Below are positions 8,092-16,281 of a DNA stretch of 64,000 bases, one piece after another. Position numbers and translations under genes: made by a program. The stretch comes from Marinobacter alexandrii. GTDB lineage: Bacteria; Pseudomonadota; Gammaproteobacteria; Pseudomonadales; Oleiphilaceae. The notes under the pieces are model-generated. The model worked only from the letters and a program-made list of their open reading frames with translations, did no database searches and was not told where the DNA came from. The stretch spans positions 124,001 to 188,000 of the forward strand of contig NZ_SWKM01000012.1 in NCBI RefSeq assembly GCF_005871205.1, given 5' to 3'. Each line of letters opens with the position of its first letter. Position 1 is the stretch's first letter.

Positions 8092-10137
8092 ATGAATAAC
8101 CCGTTACTGACTCAAGATCTTCTGCCGAAGTTCGACCATGTCCGTATCGAGCACATGGAAACGGCCATTGATCAGATTCTCAGTGAGAACCGGATGAAAA
8201 TCGCCACCCTGGCGCAGCAGGACGATCCGACCTGGGAAACCCTGGCGCAGCCGATGCAGGCTCTGGACGACCACCTGAGTAATGCCTGGTCGGTGATTTC
8301 GCACCTGAACGGGGTGAAGAACTCGGATGACCTGCGCAAGGTCTACAAGAACTGCCTGGAAAAAATCACTGAGTACAGCACCGAGGTGAGCCAGAACGCT
8401 GCCCTGTGCGAGGCTTACAAGAAACTGGCCGCACGCGATGATTTCAGGGACCTGAGTGAAGCCCAGCGCAAGTCGGTGGGAAACACCCTGCGCGATTTCC
8501 ATCTCGGTGGTGTGGACCTGCCGGAAGAACAGAAACAGCAGTACGCCGCTCTGTCCCGGGAGCTGGCGGAGCTGTCCAACCGCTTCAGCGACAACGTGCT
8601 GGACGCGACCCAGAACTGGCACAAACACATCACCGATGCCAGTGAGCTGGCCGGCGTGCCGGAGAGTGCCATCGACGGCGCCAAGCAGGCGGCCCGGCAG
8701 AAAGAGCTGGACGGTTATGTCATCACCCTGGATTTCCCCAGCTTCTTCCCGGTCATGACCTACTGCGACAACCGCGACCTGCGTCGGGAAGTCTACGAGG
8801 CGTTTGTCACCCGCGCATCGGATCAGGGCCCGGACGCCGGCACCTGGGACAACACGCCGCTGATGGCGGAAATCCTTAAGCGTCGTCACTCCCTGTCCAA
8901 GCTGCTGGGCTTCAATAACTACGCCGAGCGGTCGCTGGCCACCAAGATGGCCCGCAACACCGATGAAGTGCTGGATTTCCTGAACCAGCTGGCGGACAAG
9001 TCCAAGCCGGTAGCCGAGCAGGAGTACGCCGAACTCAAGGCCTTCGCCCGTGACGAGTACGGCGTCGACGATCTGCAGGCCTGGGATGTTGGCTACTACA
9101 GCGAGAAACTGCGCCAGCAGCGCTACGACATCTCGCCGGAAACCCTGCGGCCCTGGTTCCCGGTCGATAAGGTGGTGCCGGGGCTGTTCCGGGTGGCGGA
9201 GAAACTGTTCGACGTGCAGATTGAAGCCAAACCAGAGGTAGAGACCTGGCACGAAGACGCTACCGCCTACTGCATCAGTCGTAACGGTGAGCCGCTGGCC
9301 TGGTTCTACTTCGACCTGTTTGCCCGTCAGGGCAAGCGTGGCGGTGCCTGGATGGCGGATTGCCGGGTGCGCTGGCGCAATCTGCGTGGCCAGTTGCAGT
9401 TGCCGGTAGCCTTCCTGACCTGTAATTTCACGCCGCCGGTGGACGGCAAGCCGTCGCTGCTGACCCACGATGAGGTCACCACCCTGTTCCACGAATTTGG
9501 CCACGGGCTGCACCACATGCTGACCCAGGTCGACGTGCTGGATGTCTCTGGCATCAATGGTGTGGCCTGGGATGCGGTCGAGCTGCCGAGCCAGTTCCTG
9601 GAGAACTGGTGCTGGAATCCGGAGTCGCTGGCGCTGATTGCCTCGCACCACGAAACCGGTGAACCGCTGCCAGAGGATCTGCTGCAGAAGTTGCTGGCGG
9701 CGAAGAACTTCCAGTCCGGTATGGGCATGGTTCGGCAGTTGGAGTTCTCCCTGTTCGATTTCCGCCTGCACGCGGAATTCAGCGAGGAGGCACCCACTAA
9801 CCCGCTGGACATGCACCGTAAGGTGCGGGAAGAAATTGCGGTGATCGAGGCCCCGGAATTCAACCGCTTCCCGAACGCGTTTTCGCATATCTTCGCGGGC
9901 GGTTACGCAGCTGGCTATTACAGCTACAAGTGGGCCGAAGTGCTGGCGGCGGATGCCTTCTCACTGTTTGAGGAAAAAGGCATCTTTGACGCCGAGACCG
10001 GTACCTCCTTCCTCCATAATATCCTGGAGAAAGGCGGTTCCCAGGAGCCGATGGAGCTGTTCAAGGCCTTCCGTGGTCGGGAACCCCAGGTGGATGCCCT
10101 GTTGAAACAATCCGGCATCACGGACGAAGCCGCCTGA
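8092..10137 (+). CDS. prlC: Oligopeptidase A (M3 family zinc peptidase)
   Basis: 681 residues, the usual length for PrlC. The zinc motif HEFGH is at about residues 467–471, and the third ligand lies in the downstream AWDAVELPSQFLENW segment. It cleaves cytoplasmic peptides, including signal peptides released from exported proteins. AAGGGGACC precedes the ATG. The small zinc-ribbon gene yheV follows after 57 bases; the prlC–yheV pair is conserved in gammaproteobacteria. Confidence 0.97.
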   Translation: MNNPLLTQDLLPKFDHVRIEHMETAIDQILSENRMKIATLAQQDDPTWETLAQPMQALDDHLSNAWSVISHLNGVKNSDDLRKVYKNCLEKITEYSTEVSQNAALCEAYKKLAARDDFRDLSEAQRKSVGNTLRDFHLGGVDLPEEQKQQYAALSRELAELSNRFSDNVLDATQNWHKHITDASELAGVPESAIDGAKQAARQKELDGYVITLDFPSFFPVMTYCDNRDLRREVYEAFVTRASDQGPDAGTWDNTPLMAEILKRRHSLSKLLGFNNYAERSLATKMARNTDEVLDFLNQLADKSKPVAEQEYAELKAFARDEYGVDDLQAWDVGYYSEKLRQQRYDISPETLRPWFPVDKVVPGLFRVAEKLFDVQIEAKPEVETWHEDATAYCISRNGEPLAWFYFDLFARQGKRGGAWMADCRVRWRNLRGQLQLPVAFLTCNFTPPVDGKPSLLTHDEVTTLFHEFGHGLHHMLTQVDVLDVSGINGVAWDAVELPSQFLENWCWNPESLALIASHHETGEPLPEDLLQKLLAAKNFQSGMGMVRQLEFSLFDFRLHAEFSEEAPTNPLDMHRKVREEIAVIEAPEFNRFPNAFSHIFAGGYAAGYYSYKWAEVLAADAFSLFEEKGIFDAETGTSFLHNILEKGGSQEPMELFKAFRGREPQVDALLKQSGITDEAA

Positions 10138-10194
10138 GCCAATGTGTTCCGGCAGTCGTAAAGACTGTCGGTTACCTATTTCCGGAGTTTAGTT

Positions 10195-10449
10195 ATGGCG
10201 AGTCCAAAACGCTTCATCGCCGGCGCTGTCTGCCCCCGCTGCGCGGAGATGGACAAGATCATGATGTACACCACCGATGACGACGACCAGGTGCGCGAGT
10301 GCGTGGCCTGCGGCTTTACCGACGCGGTGTCGGATGCCGAGCCGCCGTCCACCAATCCTGAGTTGGAGACGCGGGTGAATAAGCGTAAGAATGAGGATGA
10401 CCACACGGTGAAGCAGGTGGTTTTCTTTAAGTCTGGGGATGATGACTGA
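10195..10449 (+). CDS. yheV: YheV-type small zinc-ribbon protein
   Basis: 84 residues. Two CxxC pairs, CPRC and CVAC, about 30 residues apart form a probable zinc ribbon; the C-terminal half is charged and ends KSGDDD. The family (DUF2387) has no known function. It lies directly after prlC and is probably cotranscribed. CCGGAG precedes the start. Confidence 0.88.
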   Translation: MASPKRFIAGAVCPRCAEMDKIMMYTTDDDDQVRECVACGFTDAVSDAEPPSTNPELETRVNKRKNEDDHTVKQVVFFKSGDDD

Positions 10450-10495
10450 GGTCTAGTTCTCGAAGACTGGTTGGTTTGGGGGCTGCGAGGAAGCA

Positions 10496-10567
10496 GGGGG
10501 ATGTTTTTCCCTTGGAAATGGAACTCGCTGCGCTCAGACATCCATTTCTGGCGGTAAAAAATCCCCC
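10496..10567. repeat. Intergenic hairpin repeat, family B, copy 1
   Basis: Outer arms GGGGGAT-g-TTTTT and AAAAA-a-ATCCCCC flank an inner GAAATGG/CCATTTC stem and the core AACTCGCTGCGCTCAGACAT. The core recurs at 10688, 30508 and 36415; copies 1, 3 and 4 also share the inner stem, while the outer arms differ and remain complementary. It lies 46 bases after the yheV stop. Confidence 0.8.
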
Positions 10568-10687
10568 TACCCCCTCACGTCAGACTTTCAAGATATCTCT
10601 GGTTTAAAGACTTTTCAGCGCCAGATACCCACCTAGCTTAGCTTCAATCATCAAAGACATATTTGTGTAGTCCGACCACGAGGGTGT

Positions 10688-10759
10688 GGGGGTACTTTTC
10701 TGCCGGGAAAAAGATGTCTGAGCGAAGCGAGTTGTTTTTCCCAGAAGAAAAGTACCCCC
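10688..10759. repeat. Intergenic hairpin repeat, family B, copy 2 (inverted)
   Basis: Perfect 14-base outer arms GGGGGTACTTTTCT / AGAAAAGTACCCCC, a three-by-three internal loop, then GGGAAAAA / TTTTTCCC. The core is on the opposite strand to the other copies (complement: AACTCGCTTCGCTCAGACAT, one base from copy 1). The inner stem is also replaced here, so only the core is shared. It is the same length as copy 1, 72 bases. Confidence 0.8.
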
Positions 10760-10816
10760 GCGACCTCGCAGCCCGCCAATTCAGCAGGCTACGTTTTTAG
10801 CACCATTTGCCCAAGG

Positions 10817-12139
10817 TCAGAGAACCATAGCCGCCAACCAGCCAAAGCCCAGCAGCGGCAGGTTGTAGTGCAGGAACGTGGGCACCACGGTGTCCCAGAT
10901 GTGGTTGTGCTGGCCGTCGACGTTTAGGCCAGCCGTAGGGCCGAGGGTGGAATCGGAGGCCGGGGAGCCGGCATCACCCAGGGCGCCGGCGGTGCCGACC
11001 AGGGCGACGATGGCCAGGGGGCTGAAGCCCAGTTGCAGGGCCAGCGGCACGTACAGGGCGGCGATGATGGGAATGGTCGAGAAGGACGAGCCAATACCCA
11101 TGGTGATCAGCAGGCCGACTACCAGCATCAGCAGGGCCGCCAGGGCCTTGTTCTCGCCAATGGTGGCGACGGAGCTGTCCACCAGGGTGGCGATTTCACC
11201 GGTCTCGCGCATGACTTCGGCAAAGCCGGAGGCGGCGATCATGATGAAGCCGATCATCGCCAGCATCTTCATGCCCTCGGTGAACAGGTCATCGGCTTCT
11301 TTCCAGCGCACTACCCCGGACAGGTTGAACAGCACGAAACCGGCCAGGGCGCCGAGGATCATCGAGCCGAGCCAGAGCTGTACCACGAATGCGGTGACAA
11401 TGGCGACCAGTGCCATCACCAGGGTTCGCGGGCTGTAGCTGGCGTCGACACGCTCGGCTTTTGCCAGTACGTCCATATCGTAGTTACGGCCTCCGCGGTA
11501 GCTGAAGAAGACCGCTATCAACAGGCCGCAGAGCATGCCCAGCGCCGGCAGTGCCATGGCCTTCATCACGTTCAGATCAGAGGCGTCGACGCCGTTGGCA
11601 TTGATTTTGGCAACCAGGATTTCGTTCAGGTAGATGCCACCAAAGCCGATGGGCAGGAACATGTACGGGGTGATCAGGCCGAAGGTCAGTACGCAGGCAA
11701 TCAGGCGGCGGTCCATGTTCAGTTTGGCCATCACGTACAGCAGCGGCGGAACCACCAGCGGAATGAAGGCAATGTGGATCGGCAGGATGTTCTGGGACGA
11801 GATGGCAATCGCCAGCAGTAGGCCAATGATCAGGAACCGCATGCCGGTGACGGCTGAACCATCTTCATGCCTGCCAACCAGAGCCAGGGCGCGATCAGCC
11901 AGGGCGTGGGCCAGGCCGGACTTGCCAATGGCAACGGCAAAGGCACCGAGGGTGGCATAGGACAGGGCTACGGTGGCGCCGCCGCCGAGGCCACTGTTGA
12001 AGGCTTCAATGGTGGCTTCCAGCGACATGCCGGCAATCAGACCGCCGGAAATGGCACCAATGATCAGGGCAACAACAACGTGGATGCGGCTCAAACTCAG
12101 GACGAGCATGATCGCAACCGCGGCAACAACGGCATTCAT
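10817..12139 (-). CDS. Na+/H+ antiporter family protein
   Basis: 440 residues, almost entirely hydrophobic, with about 11–12 membrane segments and conserved polar stretches in membrane segments ([38 protein letters not shown]). The pattern matches the Na_H_antiporter family (YuiF-like), inner-membrane exchangers of sodium, or of small organic acids in some members, for protons. GGAG lies eight bases before the ATG. A short GC hairpin (12171–12191) lies in its leader. The substrate is not provable here; sodium export suits a marine cell. Confidence 0.85.
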   Translation of the reverse strand: MNAVVAAVAIMLVLSLSRIHVVVALIIGAISGGLIAGMSLEATIEAFNSGLGGGATVALSYATLGAFAVAIGKSGLAHALADRALALVGRHEDGSAVTGMRFLIIGLLLAIAISSQNILPIHIAFIPLVVPPLLYVMAKLNMDRRLIACVLTFGLITPYMFLPIGFGGIYLNEILVAKINANGVDASDLNVMKAMALPALGMLCGLLIAVFFSYRGGRNYDMDVLAKAERVDASYSPRTLVMALVAIVTAFVVQLWLGSMILGALAGFVLFNLSGVVRWKEADDLFTEGMKMLAMIGFIMIAASGFAEVMRETGEIATLVDSSVATIGENKALAALLMLVVGLLITMGIGSSFSTIPIIAALYVPLALQLGFSPLAIVALVGTAGALGDAGSPASDSTLGPTAGLNVDGQHNHIWDTVVPTFLHYNLPLLGFGWLAAMVL

Positions 12140-12253
12140 GGCAGACTCCGAATAGGAATAACAGGTTTGTCCGGTCCGTTCAGGGGACCGGGTTCACGAA
12201 AAGCGGGCTAATGTGCAGGAAATGACGGCTACAGTCAAAGCGGGGTGGCGCCC

Positions 12254-12484
12254 TCAGTCGTCACCGATGCGGGAAAACCGGGGCACCTGCTCACCGGCCA
12301 GTTCCACGGTTTCCCGAAACATGGACAGGGGGCGGACCCAGAGGCTGTGATCGCCGTACAGGCAGCGATAAACCACCAGCCATTCTTCGGTTTCACTGTG
12401 CCGTGCCAGGTCGATGACCTGGTAGTCCTTACCCTTGTAGTGGCGGTAGCGACCGGGTTGGATCGGGTGTCGGGGATCGGTCAT
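12254..12484 (-). CDS. DUF1653 domain protein
   Basis: 76 residues. The single DUF1653 domain is recognisable from GRYRHYKGKDYQVIDLARHSETEEWLVVY and the later LWVRPLSMF. The family is a small beta-rich fold of unknown function, often next to unrelated genes. I chose the ATG at 12484 because AAAGAGG lies six bases upstream; a methionine seven codons earlier has no such site. Confidence 0.8.
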   Translation of the reverse strand: MTDPRHPIQPGRYRHYKGKDYQVIDLARHSETEEWLVVYRCLYGDHSLWVRPLSMFRETVELAGEQVPRFSRIGDD

Positions 12485-12646
12485 GTGCGGCCTCTTTGAA
12501 AACAAACCGGATTGGAACGGCGGACACGGGACGGTATCGCCCCGAGGGTCTAGACTAACAACACATCCTGAGCGGACGCGCTAAAACTTGTTTAGGGCCC
12601 ACGCAGTGTAGTTTAAGGCATTGGGCCCGAAAACCGGAACCTGTCT

Positions 12647-14446
12647 ATGAAGCACACCGCTAATCCCGTCGCCCTGTTTTGGTTGGCACTGGTCGCGCTG
12701 TTGAGCGTGAACCAGGCCAATGCTGACGCTGCGGTCATTCGCTGGTTCCAGGATGCCGGCCAGCTATCGAATATCGATGAGGTCCTGGCCCGGGAGCCCG
12801 ATCGATGGCAATCGATTGGTGCTGGTCGCGGGCTGAACCTCGGATTCAGTGACAGCACCTACTGGATTCAGGTGGTGGTGGCCCCGGAATCGGAGAATCA
12901 GGTGCTGGAGATCAGCTACCCGCTGCTGGATGAGGTGGACCTGTTCTGGGTGCTCAACGGCCGAGTCATCCGTAGCTACGAAACCGGCGATGCCCGGCCT
13001 TTTTCCAATCGTCCGGTGGACCATCGTAATTTCGTCTTTCCGGTACCTTCCAACACCGAACCGATTACCGCCTACGTGCGGGTGAAAACCCAAGGCGCGG
13101 TTCAGGTGCCGGTGGAGGTCGAAACCGCAGCTGAGTTCCTGGCCGGTGAACAACTGTCCTATGGCTGGCAGACCATGTTCCTGGGCATTATCGTGGCGCT
13201 GGCGCTGTACAACCTGTTTCTGTTCGCCATTATCCGGCAGCCCACCTATTTATGGTACGTGCTGACCGTGGTGCTGTCCGGACTGGTTCACCTGCATTTC
13301 AAAGGCATTCTGTTCCAGTGGTTGTGGCCGGAATTGCCGGGGCTGAACCGATACGTCACCATTCCGCTCACCGGCCTGACCATGATCGCGGCGCTGGTGT
13401 TCAGTCTCCAGTTTCTGGCGGTGTCCCGCTACAGCAAGGCCAGCTACCGGTTCCTCCAGGTCTTGATGGTGGGTGCCGGGATCGGCATTGTGATCGGCGC
13501 CTTTGGCGCTTACCAGACAGCCATCACCCTGGTTGCGGTACTGGCGGCTATCGCCACCCCGGCCGCCTGGTTTATTGGCATTTACGTCTGGTCTCGAGGC
13601 CAGAGATTGGCGGGCATCTATGTGCTGGCTTGGGCACCATTGTTGCTGGGCCACCTGATTCTGGCCGTCAGCAAGCTGGGCTACCTGCCGACGACTTTCC
13701 TGACTGAATTCGGGCCCCAGATTGGCGTCGCCGTCGAGGTCATCCTGCTGTCGTTTGCCCTGGCCTACCGGATCAATCTCGAACGCCAGCGCCGGCTCCG
13801 GGCCCAGGAACGGGCTTTGGGTATTCAGCGTCAGGCCAACCAGACGCTGGAGGAGCGGGTTCGGGAGCGCACCGAGGAACTGGAGCGGGCCAATCGCCGG
13901 CTGGAAGCGATCAGCCTGACCGATGGCCTGACCCAGGTCGCCAACCGGCGCCAGTTCGATGGGCGTCTGAAGGAGGAGTGGTGCCGGGTTGGTCGCCAAG
14001 GGTTGCCCATCAGTCTGTTGCTGCTGGACATCGATTACTTCAAGTCAGTAAACGACCGCTATGGTCACCTGGTGGGGGATGACTGCCTGATTACCGTTGC
14101 CGCCATATGCGCCAACGAAATCCAGCGTTCCGGAGACCTGCTTGCGCGCTATGGTGGTGAGGAGTTTGCGGTGCTGTTACCGGCCACCCCGGCAGAGGGT
14201 GCCGAGCGCGTGGCGGAGCGGCTTCGGCAGGCGGTGGAGAACGCCACGGTGTACCCGGGCGCCCAGGAGACGGCGGTCAGTCTCAGCGTCAGTATTGGCG
14301 TTGCCACCGTTGTGCCCACCCAGGATGAGTCCTCGGGTGAGTTGATCCGCCGTGCCGATGCCGCGCTCTATGGCGCCAAGGGCGCCGGACGGAATCGGGT
14401 GATGACCTACCGCGGACTTCGTACGGTGTCCGCGGGCGATCAATAG
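12647..14446 (+). CDS. 7TM-DISM diguanylate cyclase
   Basis: 599 residues. A signal peptide is followed by a periplasmic beta-rich 7TMR-DISMED2 domain (about residues 40–165), seven membrane segments (about 175–380), a short coiled coil (ERVRERTEELERANRRLE) and a GGDEF domain. The active loop is GGEEF at 503–507, with an RSGD inhibitory site five residues before it, so it should make c-di-GMP and be product-inhibited. 7TM-DISM receptors are thought to sense small ligands, often carbohydrates, through the periplasmic domain; the ligand here is unknown. It is a single gene, with the same sensor architecture as the hybrid kinase at 60862. Confidence 0.93.
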   Translation: MKHTANPVALFWLALVALLSVNQANADAAVIRWFQDAGQLSNIDEVLAREPDRWQSIGAGRGLNLGFSDSTYWIQVVVAPESENQVLEISYPLLDEVDLFWVLNGRVIRSYETGDARPFSNRPVDHRNFVFPVPSNTEPITAYVRVKTQGAVQVPVEVETAAEFLAGEQLSYGWQTMFLGIIVALALYNLFLFAIIRQPTYLWYVLTVVLSGLVHLHFKGILFQWLWPELPGLNRYVTIPLTGLTMIAALVFSLQFLAVSRYSKASYRFLQVLMVGAGIGIVIGAFGAYQTAITLVAVLAAIATPAAWFIGIYVWSRGQRLAGIYVLAWAPLLLGHLILAVSKLGYLPTTFLTEFGPQIGVAVEVILLSFALAYRINLERQRRLRAQERALGIQRQANQTLEERVRERTEELERANRRLEAISLTDGLTQVANRRQFDGRLKEEWCRVGRQGLPISLLLLDIDYFKSVNDRYGHLVGDDCLITVAAICANEIQRSGDLLARYGGEEFAVLLPATPAEGAERVAERLRQAVENATVYPGAQETAVSLSVSIGVATVVPTQDESSGELIRRADAALYGAKGAGRNRVMTYRGLRTVSAGDQ

Positions 14447-14451
14447 CAGCC

Positions 14452-14838
14452 TCAGTTTTTCAGTTTGTAGCGGCCCGGGCCAAGGAAAATGACCGCGACC
14501 GCGGTGAACAGAAAGAAACCTTGCAGTTCCAGTGCCCAGCCGCCGTTGCTGCCCAGTGTCAGCAACTGATGACCATGCACCAGGGCTATGGCAACCAGCA
14601 TGTTGAAGATGATCAGCAGCGCGCCAATACGGGTGTGATAACCCAGGATTACCATCAGCGGTGCCAGTAACTCCCCGATGAACACGCCGTAGGCCAGGAT
14701 CGCGGGTAAGCCATGGCTAACCAGCTCGCCTTCAATGAAGCCGATACCATTAAGCAGTTTGGCGACGCCGTGGAACAGCATGAGCCCGCCCAGAGTCAGG
14801 CGAATGATCAGTTTTCCCAGATCGACATTTTCCAGCAA
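14452..14838 (-). CDS. DoxX family membrane protein
   Basis: 128 residues with four membrane segments and the DoxX signature (RLTLGGLMLFHGVAKL near the N-terminus, PALMVILGYHTRIGALL-like middle). The start is TTG with GGGAG eight bases upstream. DoxX-like proteins are quinol- or redox-linked membrane proteins, mostly of unknown function. It lies 62 bases after the truncated haemoglobin gene on the same strand and may be read through from that operon. It converges with the diguanylate cyclase gene, with five bases between. Confidence 0.85.
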   Translation of the reverse strand: MLENVDLGKLIIRLTLGGLMLFHGVAKLLNGIGFIEGELVSHGLPAILAYGVFIGELLAPLMVILGYHTRIGALLIIFNMLVAIALVHGHQLLTLGSNGGWALELQGFFLFTAVAVIFLGPGRYKLKN

Positions 14839-14900
14839 GGTCAGGGTCTCCCAGTGTCAGTGTGTGAAGGGGCGCAAGCATACCCGGTTGTGGGGGCGGC

Positions 14901-15404
14901 TTACAGATTACGAATGTCGGGGTGCATCGGAATTAGTCGTTTCAACAGGCGGTTCTGGGCGCCGGTGCCGACCTCGTTCTGCTCCATGGCCAGGATCAGG
15001 TTCTCCGCCAGGGCATTGAACTGGGTCTCGGTGATTGCCATGTCGGCGTGGACTTTCCGCATGGACCGACCGCTGTAGGTACAGGGGCCGCCGCTAAGCT
15101 GGCACAGCTGATCGGTCAGGTGACTATGGAATTGGGCCACGTTCACGCCCTTGAACTGGTGGTTGATGCGCTCGTCGTCCACGATCAGGTAGAGCAGGTC
15201 CTCGACAATCTGTGCCAGTCCAGCCCGCCCGCCCAACTGCTGATACAGCGTCGGTTCGGCGCTGGTGCCGGTACTGGTGTCAGTGTCGATCGCCGGTGCG
15301 GGGGTGGTGTTCATGCCCTGGCAGCCGGCCAGGGCAAATCCGGCGATCAGCATCAGGGCACGGCGGAATAGAGGGGTGAACAACGGTGTAGTGTATTGGC
15401 GCAT
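14901..15404 (-). CDS. Group 1 truncated haemoglobin with lipoprotein signal
   Basis: 167 residues. The first 28 form a lipoprotein signal with lipobox LAGC (C28), then a Ser/Thr/Pro-rich linker to about residue 50, then a truncated globin (LYQQLGGRAGLAQIVEDLLY). The proximal histidine is H119 in KVHADM, and NHQFKG is the typical CD region. Truncated globins bind O2 or NO; almost all known ones are cytoplasmic, so a lipid anchor would put this one in the periplasm or outer membrane. It starts one base after the DUF3034 stop, the last member of a four-gene operon. Confidence 0.88.
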   Translation of the reverse strand: MRQYTTPLFTPLFRRALMLIAGFALAGCQGMNTTPAPAIDTDTSTGTSAEPTLYQQLGGRAGLAQIVEDLLYLIVDDERINHQFKGVNVAQFHSHLTDQLCQLSGGPCTYSGRSMRKVHADMAITETQFNALAENLILAMEQNEVGTGAQNRLLKRLIPMHPDIRNL

Positions 15405-15405
15405 G

Positions 15406-16281
15406 TCAGAAACTCCCCTGCAGCGACAGGTACAGGCCCTGCTGGTCGTCCAGTGTGGCGATGTCGCCCAGATTAATCAGGGCGACAGTTACCGCCATTC
15501 GACGGTCCGGGACCCAGGCTACAAAAAGGTCCCACCAATCGTCCTCGCTGGCAAAGTTCAGGTTGTCGGGCTTTTGTCGGTACTCAGCGCCCACTAGCCA
15601 TTGGCGGTTTACGAACACTCCGACACTGGCCTCCGCCATCACCTCATAACCGTTATTGCGATCGCCGCCAAAGCCCAGCAGGCCGCCCTGGTTGGCCTTG
15701 GTGGCACGGGCGGTCCCGTTCACCAGCAGGTTGCGATTGAATACCGCGGCGAAAAACAGCTTGCTGGCGCTAAGTAGCACGTCGGTACCACTGTCATCCC
15801 GGGCGCCGATGGCCTCGGGCACGGTAAAATCGCGCTGACGCTTGTACTGAATGCCGGCACTCCATTGTCCCCAGGGACTGTACAGTACGTCGCCGACCAG
15901 TCGCACCTTGGCACCGATAATGTCCTGATTGAGCTCATCCTGCTCCAGGTCAAAGCCATCCTTCAGGGCGAACACAAGCGCATCCAGATCCAGGGATTGG
16001 CGGGCCAGGGTCAGCTCAACCCGGTTGTTCCAGTTCAGCCCGGCGCCGGTGACCGACAGGCTGTAGTCGTCGGTTTCGGCCCGGCTGAGCGCGAGGGTGC
16101 CGCCCCACTCCTGATCACTGGCGTAACTGCCTAACAGGGCCCAGGGCACCAGACCACCGCCGGCGCTGCCTTCGATGGTGGATACGCCACCGGTGGCCCA
16201 GATTCGGCTGCCAATGGCGGCGGACGCGGATGGGCAGGCAAGGGATACAACCATGGCCAGCATGAGCAGGCGGTAGGTCAT
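15406..16281 (-). CDS. DUF3034 family probable outer-membrane beta-barrel
   Basis: About 291 residues with a cleaved signal (ending CPSASA-A). The rest alternates hydrophobic and polar residues and ends in GLYLSLQGSF, with a terminal phenylalanine, as expected for an outer-membrane barrel. The start GIGSR/IWATGGVSTIEGSAGGG fits the DUF3034 family, which has no known function. The ATG at 16281 overlaps the stop of the EAL gene as TGATG, implying translational coupling. A TTG one codon earlier is less likely. Confidence 0.82.
   Translation of the reverse strand: MTYRLLMLAMVVSLACPSASAAIGSRIWATGGVSTIEGSAGGGLVPWALLGSYASDQEWGGTLALSRAETDDYSLSVTGAGLNWNNRVELTLARQSLDLDALVFALKDGFDLEQDELNQDIIGAKVRLVGDVLYSPWGQWSAGIQYKRQRDFTVPEAIGARDDSGTDVLLSASKLFFAAVFNRNLLVNGTARATKANQGGLLGFGGDRNNGYEVMAEASVGVFVNRQWLVGAEYRQKPDNLNFASEDDWWDLFVAWVPDRRMAVTVALINLGDIATLDDQQGLYLSLQGSF

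Larger units (their letters stand above)
10450..10816. other. Non-coding gap between convergent genes, carrying two family B hairpins
   Basis: No supported gene. The gap separates yheV (plus) from the antiporter gene (minus). It contains hairpin repeats B1 and B2 in opposite orientations, each 72 bases long, and about 120 bases between them with no recognisable feature. Both hairpins probably act as transcript ends for the converging genes (inferred). An open frame on the minus strand beginning MSERSEFHFQGK is only the repeat core read in translation. Confidence 0.7.

Noticed and set aside
8104..9888. Open frame of about 594 codons on the minus strand opposite prlC
   Set aside because: Shadow of prlC; no recognisable domain, Gln/His/Arg-rich, no ribosome site.
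10176..10541. Minus-strand frame starting MSERSEFHFQGK (also at 30127–30558 and 36256–36609)
   Set aside because: All three begin in the core of family B repeats and run into neighbouring genes on the wrong strand; the shared start is the repeat, not a protein family.
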